The position numbers and the translations under genes are program-made. A stretch of 64,000 nt of DNA from Manihot esculenta (taxonomy: Eukaryota; Streptophyta; Magnoliopsida; Malpighiales; Euphorbiaceae): contig NC_035161.2 of the NCBI RefSeq assembly GCF_001659605.2, positions 29,373,691 through 29,437,690 on the forward strand, read 5' to 3'. How positions within the stretch are numbered: position 1 is the first letter of the stretch; each line of letters begins with the position of its first letter. This document shows positions 22,451 to 36,889 of the stretch, in pieces. Below the pieces are notes generated by a model. The model had not been told where the DNA came from, ran no database searches, and saw nothing but the letters and a program-made list of their open reading frames with translations.

Positions 22451-24872
22451 AAGTCAGTCAACATCAACCCTAAAAGACAAGCTGACAAGTCTTAGGGCTT
22501 TGGGACCATGCATGCATCGCAACTGAGTAATAATTAGGTTACTTTCCAGGACTGAATTCTGCGAGTTTTTTACAGGGAGTTGAAAGTGGTTTTTGTGGGT
22601 TCAGGATTCAAACCGTGTGGTTTTGAAGCTTCGCTAGCTGTTACATTAGGGAAATGCCAAGAAATTCAGAGTGGGGCTATCTGTTTTTTCTGGCTCTAGG
22701 TTTTCATTCCTACACATATACAATTTTTCTCTGCTATCAACAATTTAACGTTAACGTTGGTTGCAAAAGGAAGACAAAAAGTGGACTGGCTCCACCACTC
22801 TAAATCAGTCCGCAATGGCAATCACAATACATCCGTAACATTTTGTCGCCAATTATACAGTAGTTTTTAATTTCTAATTTTATGTTATCCATCTAATCAT
22901 GCAGAAATTTCAACTGATTTTTCAATCATTACGGCTATTTTATATGATTTTACACTTTTATTTTTAAATAAAATTAAAAATTTAATCTTTTATATTTATT
23001 GAAATAATATTCGTTGAAATGCTTTATTCTTTAAGGACTATAAATTTTGTAGTTATATAAAAAAAATTAAAATTTTATAAATTTCTCCTTAAACTTAGAG
23101 ATGGTTAAAAGAGTTTGTAGCTAACCTGGAATATTGTTGATTTTTAAAAATGATAAAATTTGTTTTAATTAGAAAATATTATTTATTTATTATTATTCAT
23201 AGTCTATAAAGACTAAAATAATGTGATTTTTTTAAAGAAAAAGTATTTTTCAAAAAGTAATCAGAGCATCAGTTCCAATCGATTTTGTTATTGTGCTGAT
23301 AAAGCAATTATGGATTTCTCTTTCTCCACCGTGTAAAAAATTAATTGTTTCTCCTATTTATTAATTGAGATTTAATTTTACTGGAAAGTATTATGAAAAT
23401 AGTATATTTTAAATACATACGCTGGTATATGGGAGTGTGCCCAGCGTTTCTAAAATATAAAAGTATTTTTCTTATTTTACAAAGAGGAGAAAATTTAAAA
23501 AAATGCAAATAACTAGTTATTTCTTTTTTCTTTAAAAATAAATAAAGAAACATAAAAAAATTCATTTATTTATTTTTCATAAAGAGCAAAGATTAAAAAT
23601 TAAACCTGAAACCTCTTAAAATTCGAACTTATTTTTATTAATTCACATCCTATAACCGAAAACAATGAGAAGAAAAGGTACCATGAAGCAAAACCACATT
23701 ATTGCAGTTCCAACTTCAAATTTTTGAGTTGTTTATATTATAAAACAATTGAATTTGTTCTTAATTTACATCGTCTCCATCACATTGTACACTTGCATCT
23801 TAAATTCTGAAGCCTTCTTCTGTGGTGAGAAAGTTAAGTCTACGCTTTAGTCATTCTCACATGCTATGTTTCTTTAAGAAATTGGAAATATGAAAGCTTC
23901 ATATCCATCCAATTCTTTTACCTGCAGTTCCACTAATTAATGAGCTCAATTACTATTATTGTTATCATCTTTCAGACCACGTGTGTAGCCACCATGGTCC
24001 ATTGTTTTCTGTACGAACACGAGACCACATGTGTTATTAGCTTGTGTCCTGAGACATTTAAAGTTGCTTTGTCACCAAAAGCTGGGAACTTTTTACATAA
24101 TGGCAATGCTTATCTCGAGGGTAGTTAAAGAATGCTGATACTGGACTTTTTTGCAGTTTCAGGTTAAAAAAAAAAAATATGAAATTTTAGTTCAGAAATC
24201 AGAATGAAAATGATTTCTACCGCGCTTGATGGATATGGTAAGTAGCAATTATGTTAAAATGTTAAGAGGCCACCTCGGGTTGAGTGGATTTGATGGGATT
24301 AGCAGACAATTATGTCGATGAGAAGTTATGAATCCACTGATGCTATAGCCATATAGGAGACAGTATCCATTTGATACGCCACCGTATCCTTTTGTGGGTT
24401 CAATATTGTCTATCTAATGTTTAGAGTTGGCAATTACCAAATCCAAACAAACCTTTGTTTACCATTTACTTTCTAATGAGTTTTGGACAGTAACATAAGC
24501 ATTGTCTATTTTCTGGTGCAAGCTTGTGACCCATCTAATGGCCTTGGCCTGAGTTTTAAGAGTCAAAATCATCTCAAATAATTTAGAGAAACTGAGGAAT
24601 CCTCCAGCATGCAGCTAATGTTTGACTACAAAACACGAGAATCCAACACATCACATGGATCTGAGGATGAAAATGGAGTTACTTTCCTTAGTTTTTGTTC
24701 AGCATTGAATGCCTGTTGATAGGAAGGCGCATCAATGTATTAAATGCCAACCCCACCACCACGTACCATAATACTGTAGATATTAATTAAGATGGTGAAA
24801 GACACTGGATCAACAAATGCATATATGCATCTCATCCTCATACATATATATATATATAATTGAAACATTGCA
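22451..24872. other. Expansin upstream region and AT-rich spacer
   Basis: The first several hundred bases are less AT-rich and probably promoter. Later parts are AT-rich without coding similarity. A short (TA)n microsatellite lies at about 24843-24858, just before the MULE-like element. Confidence 0.5.
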
Positions 24873-24881
24873 GTGTTAATT

Positions 24882-26168
24882 GGGTAATTTTACCCAATCA
24901 CTCAATTTTTAATATATTTTATTTCAATCGCTCAATTTTAATTTTTTTAAAAAATTTTTCAAACTTCGATTAAACTTTTATTAAACTCTTTCTTACTTAA
25001 AATTACAAGTTTCCAGATTAACATGAAATAAAAAAAAAAGTAAAAAAACCCACTTTTCTATTATTTATTTTATACTTTTATTTTTTCTCTATTTAAAAGA
25101 AAAAAAATTTACATATTTTCTCACTTCTCTTCTGTCTCCAAAAAATATATAATTTCATTTTGAAATATATAAAAAAATAAATAAATTTAAAATTACCTAA
25201 AATTATTACAGTTATATCATAACAAAAGAATAACAAAATTGAAAATAGAATAGTTTTTTCTTTTTTCTTAAATCAATACTCCTTATGCATTAATTAACAA
25301 AATAAAAGTTAAAACTAACGTCATATTTCTAATAATCATCGGTTATTTAATTTTTTTTTAATAAAGTGAAAAGAATATATTCTATTTTTTTTATAGTTTA
25401 TTATTTTAAATTACTTTTAAATTTTAAATATTAAAATCTTATTTCACAAGAATTAATAATAATTATCTAAAATTATTTTTTTTAAATATATATAAAATTA
25501 AGTAAATAACTATTTAAAAAATTTATTCATTAACCTTTAAAATAAAATGATAATAAATAAATAATTTATCTTTAATAAAATTTTATATTATTATTTTAGA
25601 TATAAAAATATCATATATTTAAAATAAATTAATAAATAATATACAGAATAGAATTGCTTAAATGCTAAAACTTCATCTACAAAATTATCTAAATTAATAT
25701 CTAAAAATTATTTATTAATATTTAAAATAAAATTATATTTAATTAATATTTTTATTATTAATAAATTTTTTAGTGTGATTCAAAAATAAAACATAAAAAT
25801 ATTAATTAAATTATAAAAATTAAATAATATATTATTAATAAGTTGTGTGAGTAAATACATGAAAAAAAAAAGTGAAATGAAAGAGGAAAGAGAGGTAAAA
25901 AAATGAAAAATAAATGATAAGAAAAAGAGAAAAATATTATTATTTTTTATTTATGTTACATGAAACCATAGTATAAGTAAAAAGGAATTTAATAAAAATA
26001 AATTATTAAATAAAAATAAATCTGAGTACATGTGAGAGATCTCAAGTTAAAATTTCCACTCCCATTTTAAAAAATAAAAATAAATTAAAATTTAAGAAAT
26101 TTTAAGAAAGAAAATAGAATTAAATAATTAAATTAAAAATTAAGTGACTTTATAAATGAAAATTACCT
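24882..26168. mobile_element. MULE-like non-autonomous DNA transposon (1,287 bp)
   Basis: The element is framed by a perfect 9-bp direct repeat GTGTTAATT at 24873-24881 and 26169-26177, the target-duplication length of Mutator-like elements. The left end reads GGGTAATTTTACCC and the right end, read on the minus strand, AGGTAATTTTCATTT. Similarity then resumes in 'TCACTCAATTTTTAAT' against 'TCACTTAATTTTTAAT'. The interior is AT-rich and codes for nothing, so it depends on a transposase supplied elsewhere. Confidence 0.75.
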
Positions 26169-26177
26169 GTGTTAATT

Positions 26178-29137
26178 CAATTGGGATGGTTTGTGCACTT
26201 GGAAAGTGGACCATGCATGTGTAAAGCTTACAATCACCTGCAGACCATCGTACAATTAGATTGACCCCAAGAAAATAGATATATCACATATAACAGTAAA
26301 GAGACGTTTTGTTTTTTGTTATTGGGATACTAGGGTTTCTGCAATTGGTATCTATGAACTGTCACAATTCTGAAACTTTAATCATTAAGTAAGAATAACC
26401 TAATTATGTGTTTTAGATTACCATATTTAATCCCTAGATGTTTAGTAAAAAATTTTAAATATTTTTAATGGCTATAAGACATGAAATAAGATGTAAAGAA
26501 ATTGTTATGTATATTTAGAATTTATTGTAAATGAGTGAATAAATGAGTTGATATACTGATAATAAATTTTTTTATTCCCATTCTTTTTAAATAATTTCTA
26601 AAAAAATCAAAATAATTTCTGAAAAAATGATTTTTATTCTAAAATTTTAAAAAATATAAACTTGAAAGTTACTGTTTAGTTGATTGAAATTTTAGAAAGT
26701 TTAAATTAAAATTTTAGAAAGTTTAAATTAGATATCTAATTTTAGTTACAGTTTAAATTTAAATATTTAATTTCTGTTCGTGTTTATTTTTAACTAACTA
26801 TTTTCAATTTACAAGTTTTAATCTGCATAAATTTCAATATTTTAACATGTATTTTTAAAATTTATTATCGTTGAACTATCTCTGCAATTGAAAAGAAAAA
26901 TTTTCAAACACGTATTTAAGAGATCAAATTTTTTCACATATGTGTAATGAAAGCATTGATTTTTTAAGAATACCAAAACCTTTGTGTTAAAATTTTTTCA
27001 TTCAAATTTCTGATTTTTAAATCGTCTCTCTTATCTTAATAGCATTATAATTGCTAAGAATTGTTTAACAACTCTTCTCTCTTTTATCTTAATAGCATTC
27101 TGTTGTAATTGTTAAAAATTATTGAGAGTAAATTATTTACAATCAAAACCTATATAAGATTAATTAAAAGTGTGTATTTATTTGATAGATTTTTTAAGCA
27201 CTTATTGAAACTTAAGTAAAAATTTAAGTGGTGAATTAAATTTGTAAAGGTTTTTTAGCATTTAGAAAACTTGTTATATGTGAGATTGTTCTCTTATTTC
27301 GTAAAAGAGATTTTGTGGAGTGAAAACTCAAGAAAAATTCTTGGGAGAGTAGACATAGGTTCTATTTGTCGAACCAATATAAATTTTCTATACTTAATTT
27401 TCTTATCCCTAATCTCTTTATTTCTAACTTTCAATATTTATATGAGATATATATTTACAAGTTAAATCAATACTGATAAAAATATGATAAAATTAGTATG
27501 CATTTTCTATTTTTGTTTGGTAGGTGTTTGTTGTGATAAATTCATGCATTAGTTCTTAAGAAAATATTTAAAATATCTATTTTGACCTATGACTTATCCA
27601 CAAGATAATAGTCACAATTTTTTATTAAAATTTAGAGTAAGAACCGATTTCTATTCACTCTCTTTTAGTCACTTTGGACAATATAAATAGTGATAAAAAA
27701 TAAAGAAAAGGAGGAAGAGTTGGATTAGTTATACATGCAGGGAAAGTTGTAACAGTTTTTCAATCGACAGCATAAGTAGTGGCAATATAATCAGCCCACA
27801 AAGTAGAATATATATACACACTGAGCCAAGTGGGCAACGAGTTTCAAGTTTGGTGTGTTACTTTTTGAAGATATGCTTGGATTTGGCAGTCGCTCGGATC
27901 ATTTTTGTTGATAGGGACTTGTGAATTTCCTTAGTCTCAGTATGCATGTTTCAATAATGTTTGCTATGTATCACTCTTTAAAAAGAAGTTTCCGTAGTCT
28001 CAGAAGCAATGTTGGATTTGGCAGTCGCTCACATTTAACTCTTTTTTTGTTTTTCGTTTAAATTTCATTATTGTTTCTGTTAATACCTCAATTTTTATAT
28101 TTAAGATGATTATATTTTCCTTTAACATTGCTTGCCAAAATTTAAAACATCTATGACTTTATAGTGTTAACATCAATCCTTAGGTTTTTTTAGGACAAGT
28201 TTTATCAAATGATATCTCATTATTATGATAAAAATAGTTACATGTATGATGATATCCAATACTAATGAATATTATATTAATATATATTTATGTACCTAAA
28301 ACTTTATATAGTACATATGTATAAAATCTCTTTTTTATTTTTATTTTTTGCTTTTTACTATTAATAATTCTTTCTTTTCTTTTTAGGACAGCAACACAGT
28401 TCCTTCCCACTTCATAACCCAACTAGGACTAGGGTCACCCACTCAACACGACTGTTAGTGCTGCATCGTCCTTGCGACTCGCGAGACTTGTTGATTTATG
28501 AAACTCGAAAAAGCTTTCATTACCAATTTTCAGTTGCAGAAAAGATCGCATCCAAGATAGTAAATTATCACATTCCACCTTGATGCAATTCTAATTCCTA
28601 ATTGCAATGGAGAGAGGTCAATATCACCCCCACGGACTGACGGACATGCCAAATCCACCTGCCCCAGATTATAGCCCAAGAAAAAATAGCAAAAGCCCCA
28701 TTGACGCTCAGGCTGCAGGCTACTCTTAAAACTAACCCGAACTTGCAAAGGCGATTGATCAAATCTATTTGCAGTTCAAAAAAAAGGAAATTTTTAATCC
28801 ACCTCATCTAACATTAGTTACATTACATAATTCATTCACAATTCCATGTCAGACAAAATTGGCTGTAAATTGCAGATAGAAAACCAGACACTAACAAAAG
28901 CAAATCTCCACGCTAAAGGCTCAATGTCATTTAAAGATTATGAACAGATTGAAGAAAAGATTACAAATAGATTCCACCTACCATACCAATCTCATCCAGC
29001 AGAGAAAGAAATAAGACGGAGAAAAGCAAATATGCCTTTTCTTTCCCCTCTCTTTTTGCAATTCAAGTAAATGTTTATAATCTTAACAAGAAACAAATGC
29101 TTGAAAGGCGAAACTGTCCAATGAGGAACATACGACA
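26178..29137. other. AT-rich spacer and 3' region of the PTB gene
   Basis: Very AT-rich to about 28370 with no coding similarity. From 28380 the base composition becomes more balanced. The stretch from about 28830 to 29137 is probably the 3' UTR of the minus-strand PTB gene. No RNA gene or repeat with clear borders was found. Confidence 0.5.
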
Positions 29138-32100
29138 TCATCGGCCATAATAAGGAGGCTGACCTACGGGTGGAGCACCACCAGGCCGCAGATTTGGTTG
29201 AATGCCTGTCTGCGTCATTGGCATGGAAGCCACACCAGGAGAAATTGTGCTGCTTTGTGAAAGAGGAGAGGATCCAACAGGCATTGCTGCAGTGACATAT
29301 GTGGGTACTGGAGGTGCTGAATATGTTTGACCAGGAAATGTGCCAGGAGCTGATGCATAAACTGGTCCTCCTGCCTGCACAGCTGGATCCCAAGCAGGCA
29401 CTTGCCCAGCAGGAACTTGGGTGGGACCAGCAGCGTAGTTGTTCATGGGGTACATTGGACCAGCCTGAGGATTCTGCCACGCTGTTGGAGCAGAAACCTG
29501 TCCTCCTGCTAGCAAACTTGCATCTGGGATGGTGTAATCTCTGCTCTTCTCACTGTAGGCCTGCGAAAGTAAGGAGAAAAAAGTGGGCGAAACAAGAAAA
29601 CACGAGCAATTAATATATTCGCCAATAGATTTGTGAAAATACAGGACGAAAATCTATTCAACAAGAAGGGGGCAATCAAGTGTCAAGAATCATACATTTT
29701 AAAGGACCAAATCTTTTTTGACCAAGAACGGATGCACTTTTTCCTCTTACTCGGCATCATTTATTTTTTCTTCTCATTTTATTCTCATGAACATTAACTC
29801 AAAAGCACATTTTTATACCTTTACATTGAGATCAGTATGACGAGAGTATGATAGATGAAGCTTACAATAGCCACCATCATAAATGCAATGTCCTTCTAGA
29901 GTTTCTTTGGCTACTGCTGCAGTTGCAATATCTGGAAAACAAAGCACACAAAGATACAGACAAAACACTCAAAATAAAAATAAAAAATAAAAAAAACCAT
30001 GTTCATCATTAACAATTGGCAGTCACAAACAGAGAAAGTAAACAGTTGTTATCTTTGCCGCACATCCAACATAATAAACAAGTGGTGCCACCAAATCTTC
30101 ACAGGTCTAAAGTTCTAATGGTCTTCTTGACTAAAAGAAGAAAAGTCCAACACACATTGAGCACCCAAAATTAGCTTCCAGTGATTTTCAAAGTTACATC
30201 CTTGAAAAGAAATATTTCTTGAAGCAATTATATGATCAACAAATGCTCTCCATCTATGTTGATGTAAATGTTCTTCCAATGAAATACATATTTAGAGCCC
30301 TGTACTATTTGGAATTAACCCATTAAACATTTGATCTAAATCAAAACTTATCAAATACCTGAACTTAAAATTCATAACAATTAAATACAAATTAGCCATA
30401 TTATCAATAGCTAATAAAAAACAAATATGACTAATTTGTGTTTAATTGTTATGATTTTTAGAAGTTTATATGTTTATTAGGTTAAATAGTACAACGGTAT
30501 AACTGCATAAGCATGCATTTAGCCTCTTCCTTTCATAAAAGCAGTTATAGGACTGAATTAAAGTTACTCCCTAATGAAGCAAAAATAAAAAAAGCAGAGA
30601 AACAACTTTCTCAATAAAAATAATTAGAGTTAATATATAGTTGAACGTCTGAATAGCAGAATGCAATGCAACTCATCAGTTAACACCAAAAAGTAGCTAA
30701 TCTAGAATGGTTCTCAGAGCAGGAACACCATCTACTCAAAAAAACTAAAGGGCGTGTTTAGTTGTAGAAAACATGCCTGTTTTCTAAAAAAATTTTCCTT
30801 GCTTTTCAAAAAAATTAGAAAACGTGTTCATTTTAATTTTTTTACCCTAATTGGAAAACAAAAAACAAATTTTCTGTTTTGTAAATTTTATAAAGGAAAT
30901 GGAAATCACTGAAATGATTGTTTTACATATTTTCTCCATTACATTGAAAAATTGGAAAACACAGTTTTCCAAAGTGGAAAAACACGGAACTCTCTATATG
31001 GATAGACTTTACATAAACAAAACACGATTTTTAATAATTATGTTTATATATTTAAGCATAAATAAATTTCTTTTTATTTTAAATTAATATAAAATGTATG
31101 AATTTTTCTCCTTATTTTAAATTAATATAAAAATTAAGGTAGGGAGTATTATAAAAAAAAATAAAAATATTTTCTACAAAAAAAAAAGATAATTTGAACA
31201 TATTTTATAGTTTTTCCAATTGAAAATAATTTTCAATATCACACGAAATGAACACGTTTTCTCAATTTTCCATGCAACAAAACTGGATGTAGAAAACAAA
31301 ATGTAGAAAACAGAAAATTGTTTTCTGTAAGTAAACGCACCCTAAACTACTACAATGATTGTGTGATTTGTCTAGAAAAAAGCCATCACACAGACGCTTA
31401 TAAATCACACTGAATTCATGAACCATACATCATTATGGATGAAGACATACCAGGGTATTGAATTAATGCCTGTGTTCCACCATTTTTCTCAAATATGGCA
31501 ATCTTTTGGACGGTACCAAATGCAGAAAATACCTAGAACATGCAACAGCCAAAGCATTATGCACAAATTAAAGTAGAACTTCATGCAAGATGCAGTAAAA
31601 ACAAGGAAGCAGTCTCACTGTGTGAAGCACGTCAACTGTTACTGCATACTGCATATTCTCTATTGATGCAAGAAGAACATTACTCTCTGGTTCTTTCTTC
31701 TTTCCGTCAGGACCTACAACAGGCTGAAGAAGACAGAAAGCTTTTCAGTGGAAACTTGATAATGGGTGAAATACAGTGACTTAAAAAAGAAATACTCAAG
31801 AATAGACCTGTACAGGTCCCTCAATCGCAGTAGGATTCACAGGAAGATACGGGTTTGTATAGTCCCTGCAGAATTGGGCAAACAAAATATAAAGATATTA
31901 GGAAATGCCAAAGGTACTATTGATACTGCATGAGTAGTTGAACAAATTAAGATTCAGATAGATAAAAGATAAATCAATAAATAGTTAATGGCATTATAAT
32001 GACGCAAACGAAACTGCCAAGAGTTAAATGTTCCTCTACACATTCTGATAAGTATATGGTTTAATAGTGATAACAAAAGAAGGAGAAAAGTGTCTAGTAT

Positions 32101-35100
32101 CGATCATCTGGTCCTGCTCAAAATGAAACCTCATAACCTCAAGGGAAGACTAAGAGAAATGCTTCCTAAAATAACAAAAGTTTATCAATTAATATCAAGT
32201 TTAACGGACACAACTGTTTAACTACAACCCCTGAAAAAACAGAGAACAAATAGGAAGGATGGAAACAACAAGAGGAGTTAAATCACACTAATGACTAACC
32301 ACATCTACAGTATCTTTAGAATATGCATGCAACATTCTAATTTGGAAAATAGCACGCATTACCTAACCACAATGGATTTCTTCAAAGATGAAATTACTTG
32401 GGAAAAACAAGCTTCTTCTATCACCTTTTTTTTTATTGTTATATTGCTATCAATATATTGCAGCAGTTGCATGCATACAAGTTTATGTTCACTATGAAAT
32501 ACATTTCAGAGTGCATGCTCATCAAAGGCATAAGGAATAATAAGATGCAAAGGATCCAGGAACCTAATTGCAAAAATGCCTGATAGTAATTAGGAGTAGA
32601 GGAAATAAAATTGACAACAAAAAAAAAAGAAAAATAAATAAATGAGAGTAATATTCATAAAAAAATTCAAAATATTAACATCACATTTGCTTGGATGGGA
32701 TGGAACATAAAGCCTATGTCATGCACCGGTACTGCTGGCCAGACTTTGTTTATTGGTTAGTGTCAAAAACCTAAATTGTTCAAAATCCAATTGGGTTATG
32801 ACTCAACCAAATACACTAACATCTAAGGTTCCCCTTAAAAGAGAATCTATTATGTGCTTTGAAGTGCATTCTAAGGCAGCTTAATGGATATTTCGACACT
32901 GTTGTTAAAAAAAGATAGCCCCAATCGCAGGAGCCATGATAGACTTTACTGGCGTGCAAGGCATCCAGATGGCAATGAAAGGTTATTCGGCATGCCTTTC
33001 TCGTGATCTAGGGTCCGGTGCACCATTAACAACTACTCTTAAGTCTCCTCACATTGTCTCGTACATCCGCAAAATCCCTCTAAAGTACAGCTTTATGACA
33101 ACAACAATATCTGAAAAGTTCTACAAGTGTTAACATAGCCTTTCCAGCAATACTCGCCCTGCTATCTATAAATTAAAAAGGGAAATAAAGTAACATTTAC
33201 TGATTGTACTAATCTTAAAGTTTATATTGTCATATCCAAACTTAAAATGAAAAGCAAGAACTTACACTTTGCAAATTAAATGCATGCAGAATGCAGAACT
33301 TCAAATACTAATTCCGCAACCAAGACTACAAACAATTACCATAATTTTATTTATTTATTTTTAATTTCTTTTGTATTAAAGCAACATTTGTTTCATGCAA
33401 TGCAATTCAAAATTGATGCATATAGAACTAGAGAAATATCAAACAGTTCAATAAACAAGACTAACAGAAATGATAAAAGTTTCTTGGAAGAAATAGAAAT
33501 TGTTTGTATTAAGACGCAGTTGCTTCATATGATGCAATTCAACAATGGGTGCATGAACTCTGACTTTAGCATGTGCAAATGTAATATAACTATTGTTAAA
33601 GATAAAGGAAATTACTAAGCAGCCATGACAAAACATCTGTATTCTGGCTACCAGGCTTCACTAATGCCCTAGATGACAAAAGCACACATACCAATTAGCA
33701 AGACGTCAAATACCAACATTAGTAACATACAGAATGAAAGATACTGATCAACAAGTATGATCAAACATAGAAACATTAGAGAACATCTAAATATAGACCT
33801 CCTAGGTCCCTTGCTTTACCTGCTCCTATGAGATTGAAACTTGATATTAAGATCTGTATGTGCAGAATATGAAATGCGCAAGTGACATGAGCCAACATGC
33901 TCTGGAAGCAAGTACCTGAATTTTTTAAAACATAACAACAGAAATAGCAATCATCAATGCCTGCTGGTCTGAGTAAATCCAAAATATAGTTGTACAGAAA
34001 TGTGAGAGAGGTGGAACATGGATGTTTACAGAAGCAAGGATAAGGCATACCTTGGGATACTTCTCCCATCCAAGGCAACCCTTGCAGAAGATGCAGTCTC
34101 CGCATCAGTGAATTGAATAAGTGCCTGCCAGGATATTCCATAAATAAATCATGCAACAGAGGAATAAAATGCACATCTAGAAAACATAAAAGTAATTTTG
34201 ACAACTCACCTGGAAACCAGCAGCCTTTTCAAAAGTAGCAATTTTATGCACAAAGCCAAAAGCAGAAAATACCTGAAATAAGGTTCAAACATATATGATC
34301 GCACATTTTAATAGCATATAAAATCAACAATTGCTTACAACCATTGTAGGCCATACCATGCATCGAGAGAAAGCAACAAAGTTTAAAAACCCAAATATTT
34401 GAGAAATAAGTGCAGAATAACACCTGTACATGTATGCGTCAAGATAGACCTTAGAAAGGAGTATGACGTACATGATAATATTTCCAAACTGTCTCCAACA
34501 AAAGAATCTAAATAAGAGGCATCACCATCTGTATTCAACTAATTTGAATTAAAATTGACTGATAATTAATACATAATCCAATCAGGATGCTAGCTCTGTA
34601 TAAAGCATGAGAAAATATGAAGGTATCTTTTCCCAATAAATTGGGAGGGAAAAAGCTATTGTTCAACAATTGCAGAAAGATGCTTTAAGCATATAGAACA
34701 CAACCATGAAATAACGAAATAACAATGGAAACTAAAATAAGAGATTTAGACAGGTTACCAATACCATTATGTGGAATATTAGGCATGTCACTCCACAAAG
34801 CAAGCACTGTAACATTTTATGAATGAAATCTTCTATCTAGCATCTTTAAGGAAAATTATCCGTGTAAAGTACATGCAGAATTTGCACTGGGTTATGGCTA
34901 AGCACTAATGGAACTGCAATGAGTCCCAGGAAGGGCAAAGAAAAAAAAAATGAAACAGATTGATTCTTCCCAAAAATACAATAAGGTATTACACTTTTAT
35001 TGGGAAGGAGACAAACATAGGCCAAATATGCCTTTTGCACCATCTTACACCTTAAATAGGGAGGCAGGCATGTATGTAAGTGACCATACAACAATCACCA

Positions 35101-36803
35101 ACTGCCCATTAGATCCCAATCCAGGACAAATTTTGCTGGGGTACTAAACTCGTATTAAAAAACAAAAAGAAAAGGATATTATTGTCCTCGATGATGCTAT
35201 CATTTCACGGTGCTAAATAGAACTCAACTTAGTCTCTAACCCAAATCTAACTGGCATTTAATACAATCCTTCACTTCCAGTTAGCCGTTTTATAGATAAA
35301 CCTTAATTCACTTTCTTTATGATAGATTCAAAAATCCTTCTCAATGATTGGGAAAAAAGAAAATTGTGTTTGAACAAGATACATGTATAGCTAACAAATG
35401 AACAAAAAATATGCAAATACGTCCTTGATTCATATATTTATTATTATGTTCCCATCACAACTAGAAATATCTCCAAAAATGTGAGATATTCCAGACAGAA
35501 AGCACTTACCAAGTGGATGACATCAATGCTCACATCACCAGCTTCAACTCCCTCGATTGTTACCAGCAAAACATTTCCAGGAACATCACCTGGACTTTTG
35601 TTGTTGACAATTTCATGCCTGTTTGAGTATTGAATATACACTGTCTTACCACGAACCTGTGCAGGCTCAGATGATGAAGCATAGTAAGAGACCATTTGAA
35701 TTGCCTGATTTAAGTCTGCCTGCAAAAGTGCTTTTACAACTCCAGTCAACATTTAGGTCAAGCAGGAAGATTATATGATACTTTTTATGAGAAAAAAGGG
35801 GCCTATTTAGGAGCAAGTAAACACAATATCATAGTAATGAGCTGAAAGAAACAATCACAATTATAAGCAAGACGGGCATGAGAATAACTAAATGACAACT
35901 CTGCAGCAACAAGTTCATTTGAATAGAAGAACACATAAAAAAGCTCTTTCAACCACTAGGGAGCACACTATTACTCCATGTTCCCAATTTATGCATGGCA
36001 CCTACTAACCTACATATTTCCAGACACATCCAACTCCCAAAGGTAACCCAACTGAATTACTTCCGCAGCAGCAAAAGGAGGAAAAGCAAATGTTACAGCT
36101 TGCAGTAAGACTACTCAAACTATTCGCTATGCTATTGGAACCAGCATAACCCTAATTAACTAAGACCTATTTTATTTAGCTCTATAATAAATGAAACACC
36201 TTCAGAAAACAATAATGAAGCATTTCTCCTCCAAGCAAACTGCACTAAAATTGAAATTCTGTAGCTCCAACGAACTTCCGGGAGTGCATTAAAAACAAAC
36301 AAGCAAAATAAATAAATAAATAGATAAACCCGAATTAGTTCAAATTTAGCATATAAAGGCATAGTTGAATATAAAAAAGTATACACTTCAAACTTCCAAA
36401 ATTTTCAGGAGACTGTTTTATGATAATAGGAAGGATCAAATTCGAACCAAACTGATTAAGCTACTCAAAACAGGCCTACTATTGTAACCCTCAATCGATC
36501 TCCAAACTCTTCAACTACCTAACGAAAAAATTCACGGAATAAAAACAATTTCTAGGTAAAGATGCAACAAAAACGGAAAAGAAAGAGAGAGAGAGAGCGA
36601 GAGAGAGAGGATAAGCTTACGAATTCGACAAAAGCTTGATTCCGATTGGCACCAACATTGCACTTAGTGTTGACAATCTTCCCGAAGGGTTTACAGAGCT
36701 CAATCAGCTCCTCCTCCGTGCACTCCCATGGAAGATTCCGCAGATGCAAAACCTTCGATGGGGTTTGTGTGTATCGAAATTGAGGCTGCCCCGAGGTTGA
36801 CAT
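29138..36803 (-). CDS. Polypyrimidine tract-binding protein homolog 3 (PTB3/PTBP3-type splicing regulator)
   Basis: Ten exons on the minus strand: 36803-36621, 35719-35510, 34272-34210, 34124-34051, 33915-33820, 31865-31808, 31723-31619, 31532-31451, 29931-29819 and 29560-29138. All have GT/AG borders and matching phases and give 468 residues. Three RRM domains are seen: about 16-95 (RNP2-like VLHLRNLP at 18-25), 110-200 (NVLLVTIEGV onward, with 'LLPEHVGSCHLRISYSAHTD') and 243-328 (NVLLASIENM onward, with 'KLHLSYSRHTDLNVK'). Residues 329-468 form a Pro/Ala/Gly/Gln-rich tail. Plant PTBs bind pyrimidine-rich RNA in the nucleus and cytoplasm and shift splice choice; Arabidopsis PTB3 (At1g43190) is the closest relative I recall. 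Intron 5 is nearly 2 kb and intron 8 carries a MITE. Regulated, NMD-linked splicing is known for plant PTB genes but was not identified here. Confidence 0.92.
30749..31343. mobile_element. hAT-like MITE in PTB intron 8
   Basis: The left end reads AGGGCGTGTTTAGTTG and the right end on the minus strand AGGGTGCGTTTACTTA, followed by matching 'CAGAAAACA' and 'GTTTTC' phrases, so terminal inverted repeats are present. AGGG(C/T)G(T/C)GTTT ends are typical of plant hAT MITEs. The flanks share 'aaacta' with one mismatch beyond it, so the expected 8-bp target duplication is imperfect. It lies wholly inside the intron between exons 8 and 9 and does not touch splice sites. Confidence 0.65.
36583..36610. 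repeat. (GA)n microsatellite in PTB intron 1
   Basis: An almost perfect GA dinucleotide run with one C interruption, ending about 10 bases inside the first intron from exon 1 of the PTB gene. On the transcript strand it reads as a CU-rich tract, the kind of sequence PTB proteins bind. Confidence 0.8.
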
Positions 36804-36889
36804 CTATAGCAATTCGGGATTTAGCTCACAGAGGGATGGGGGGAGGGGGGGCGTCTGGGTGTCTAGAAACTGCTGGGATTTTCCGGGAA

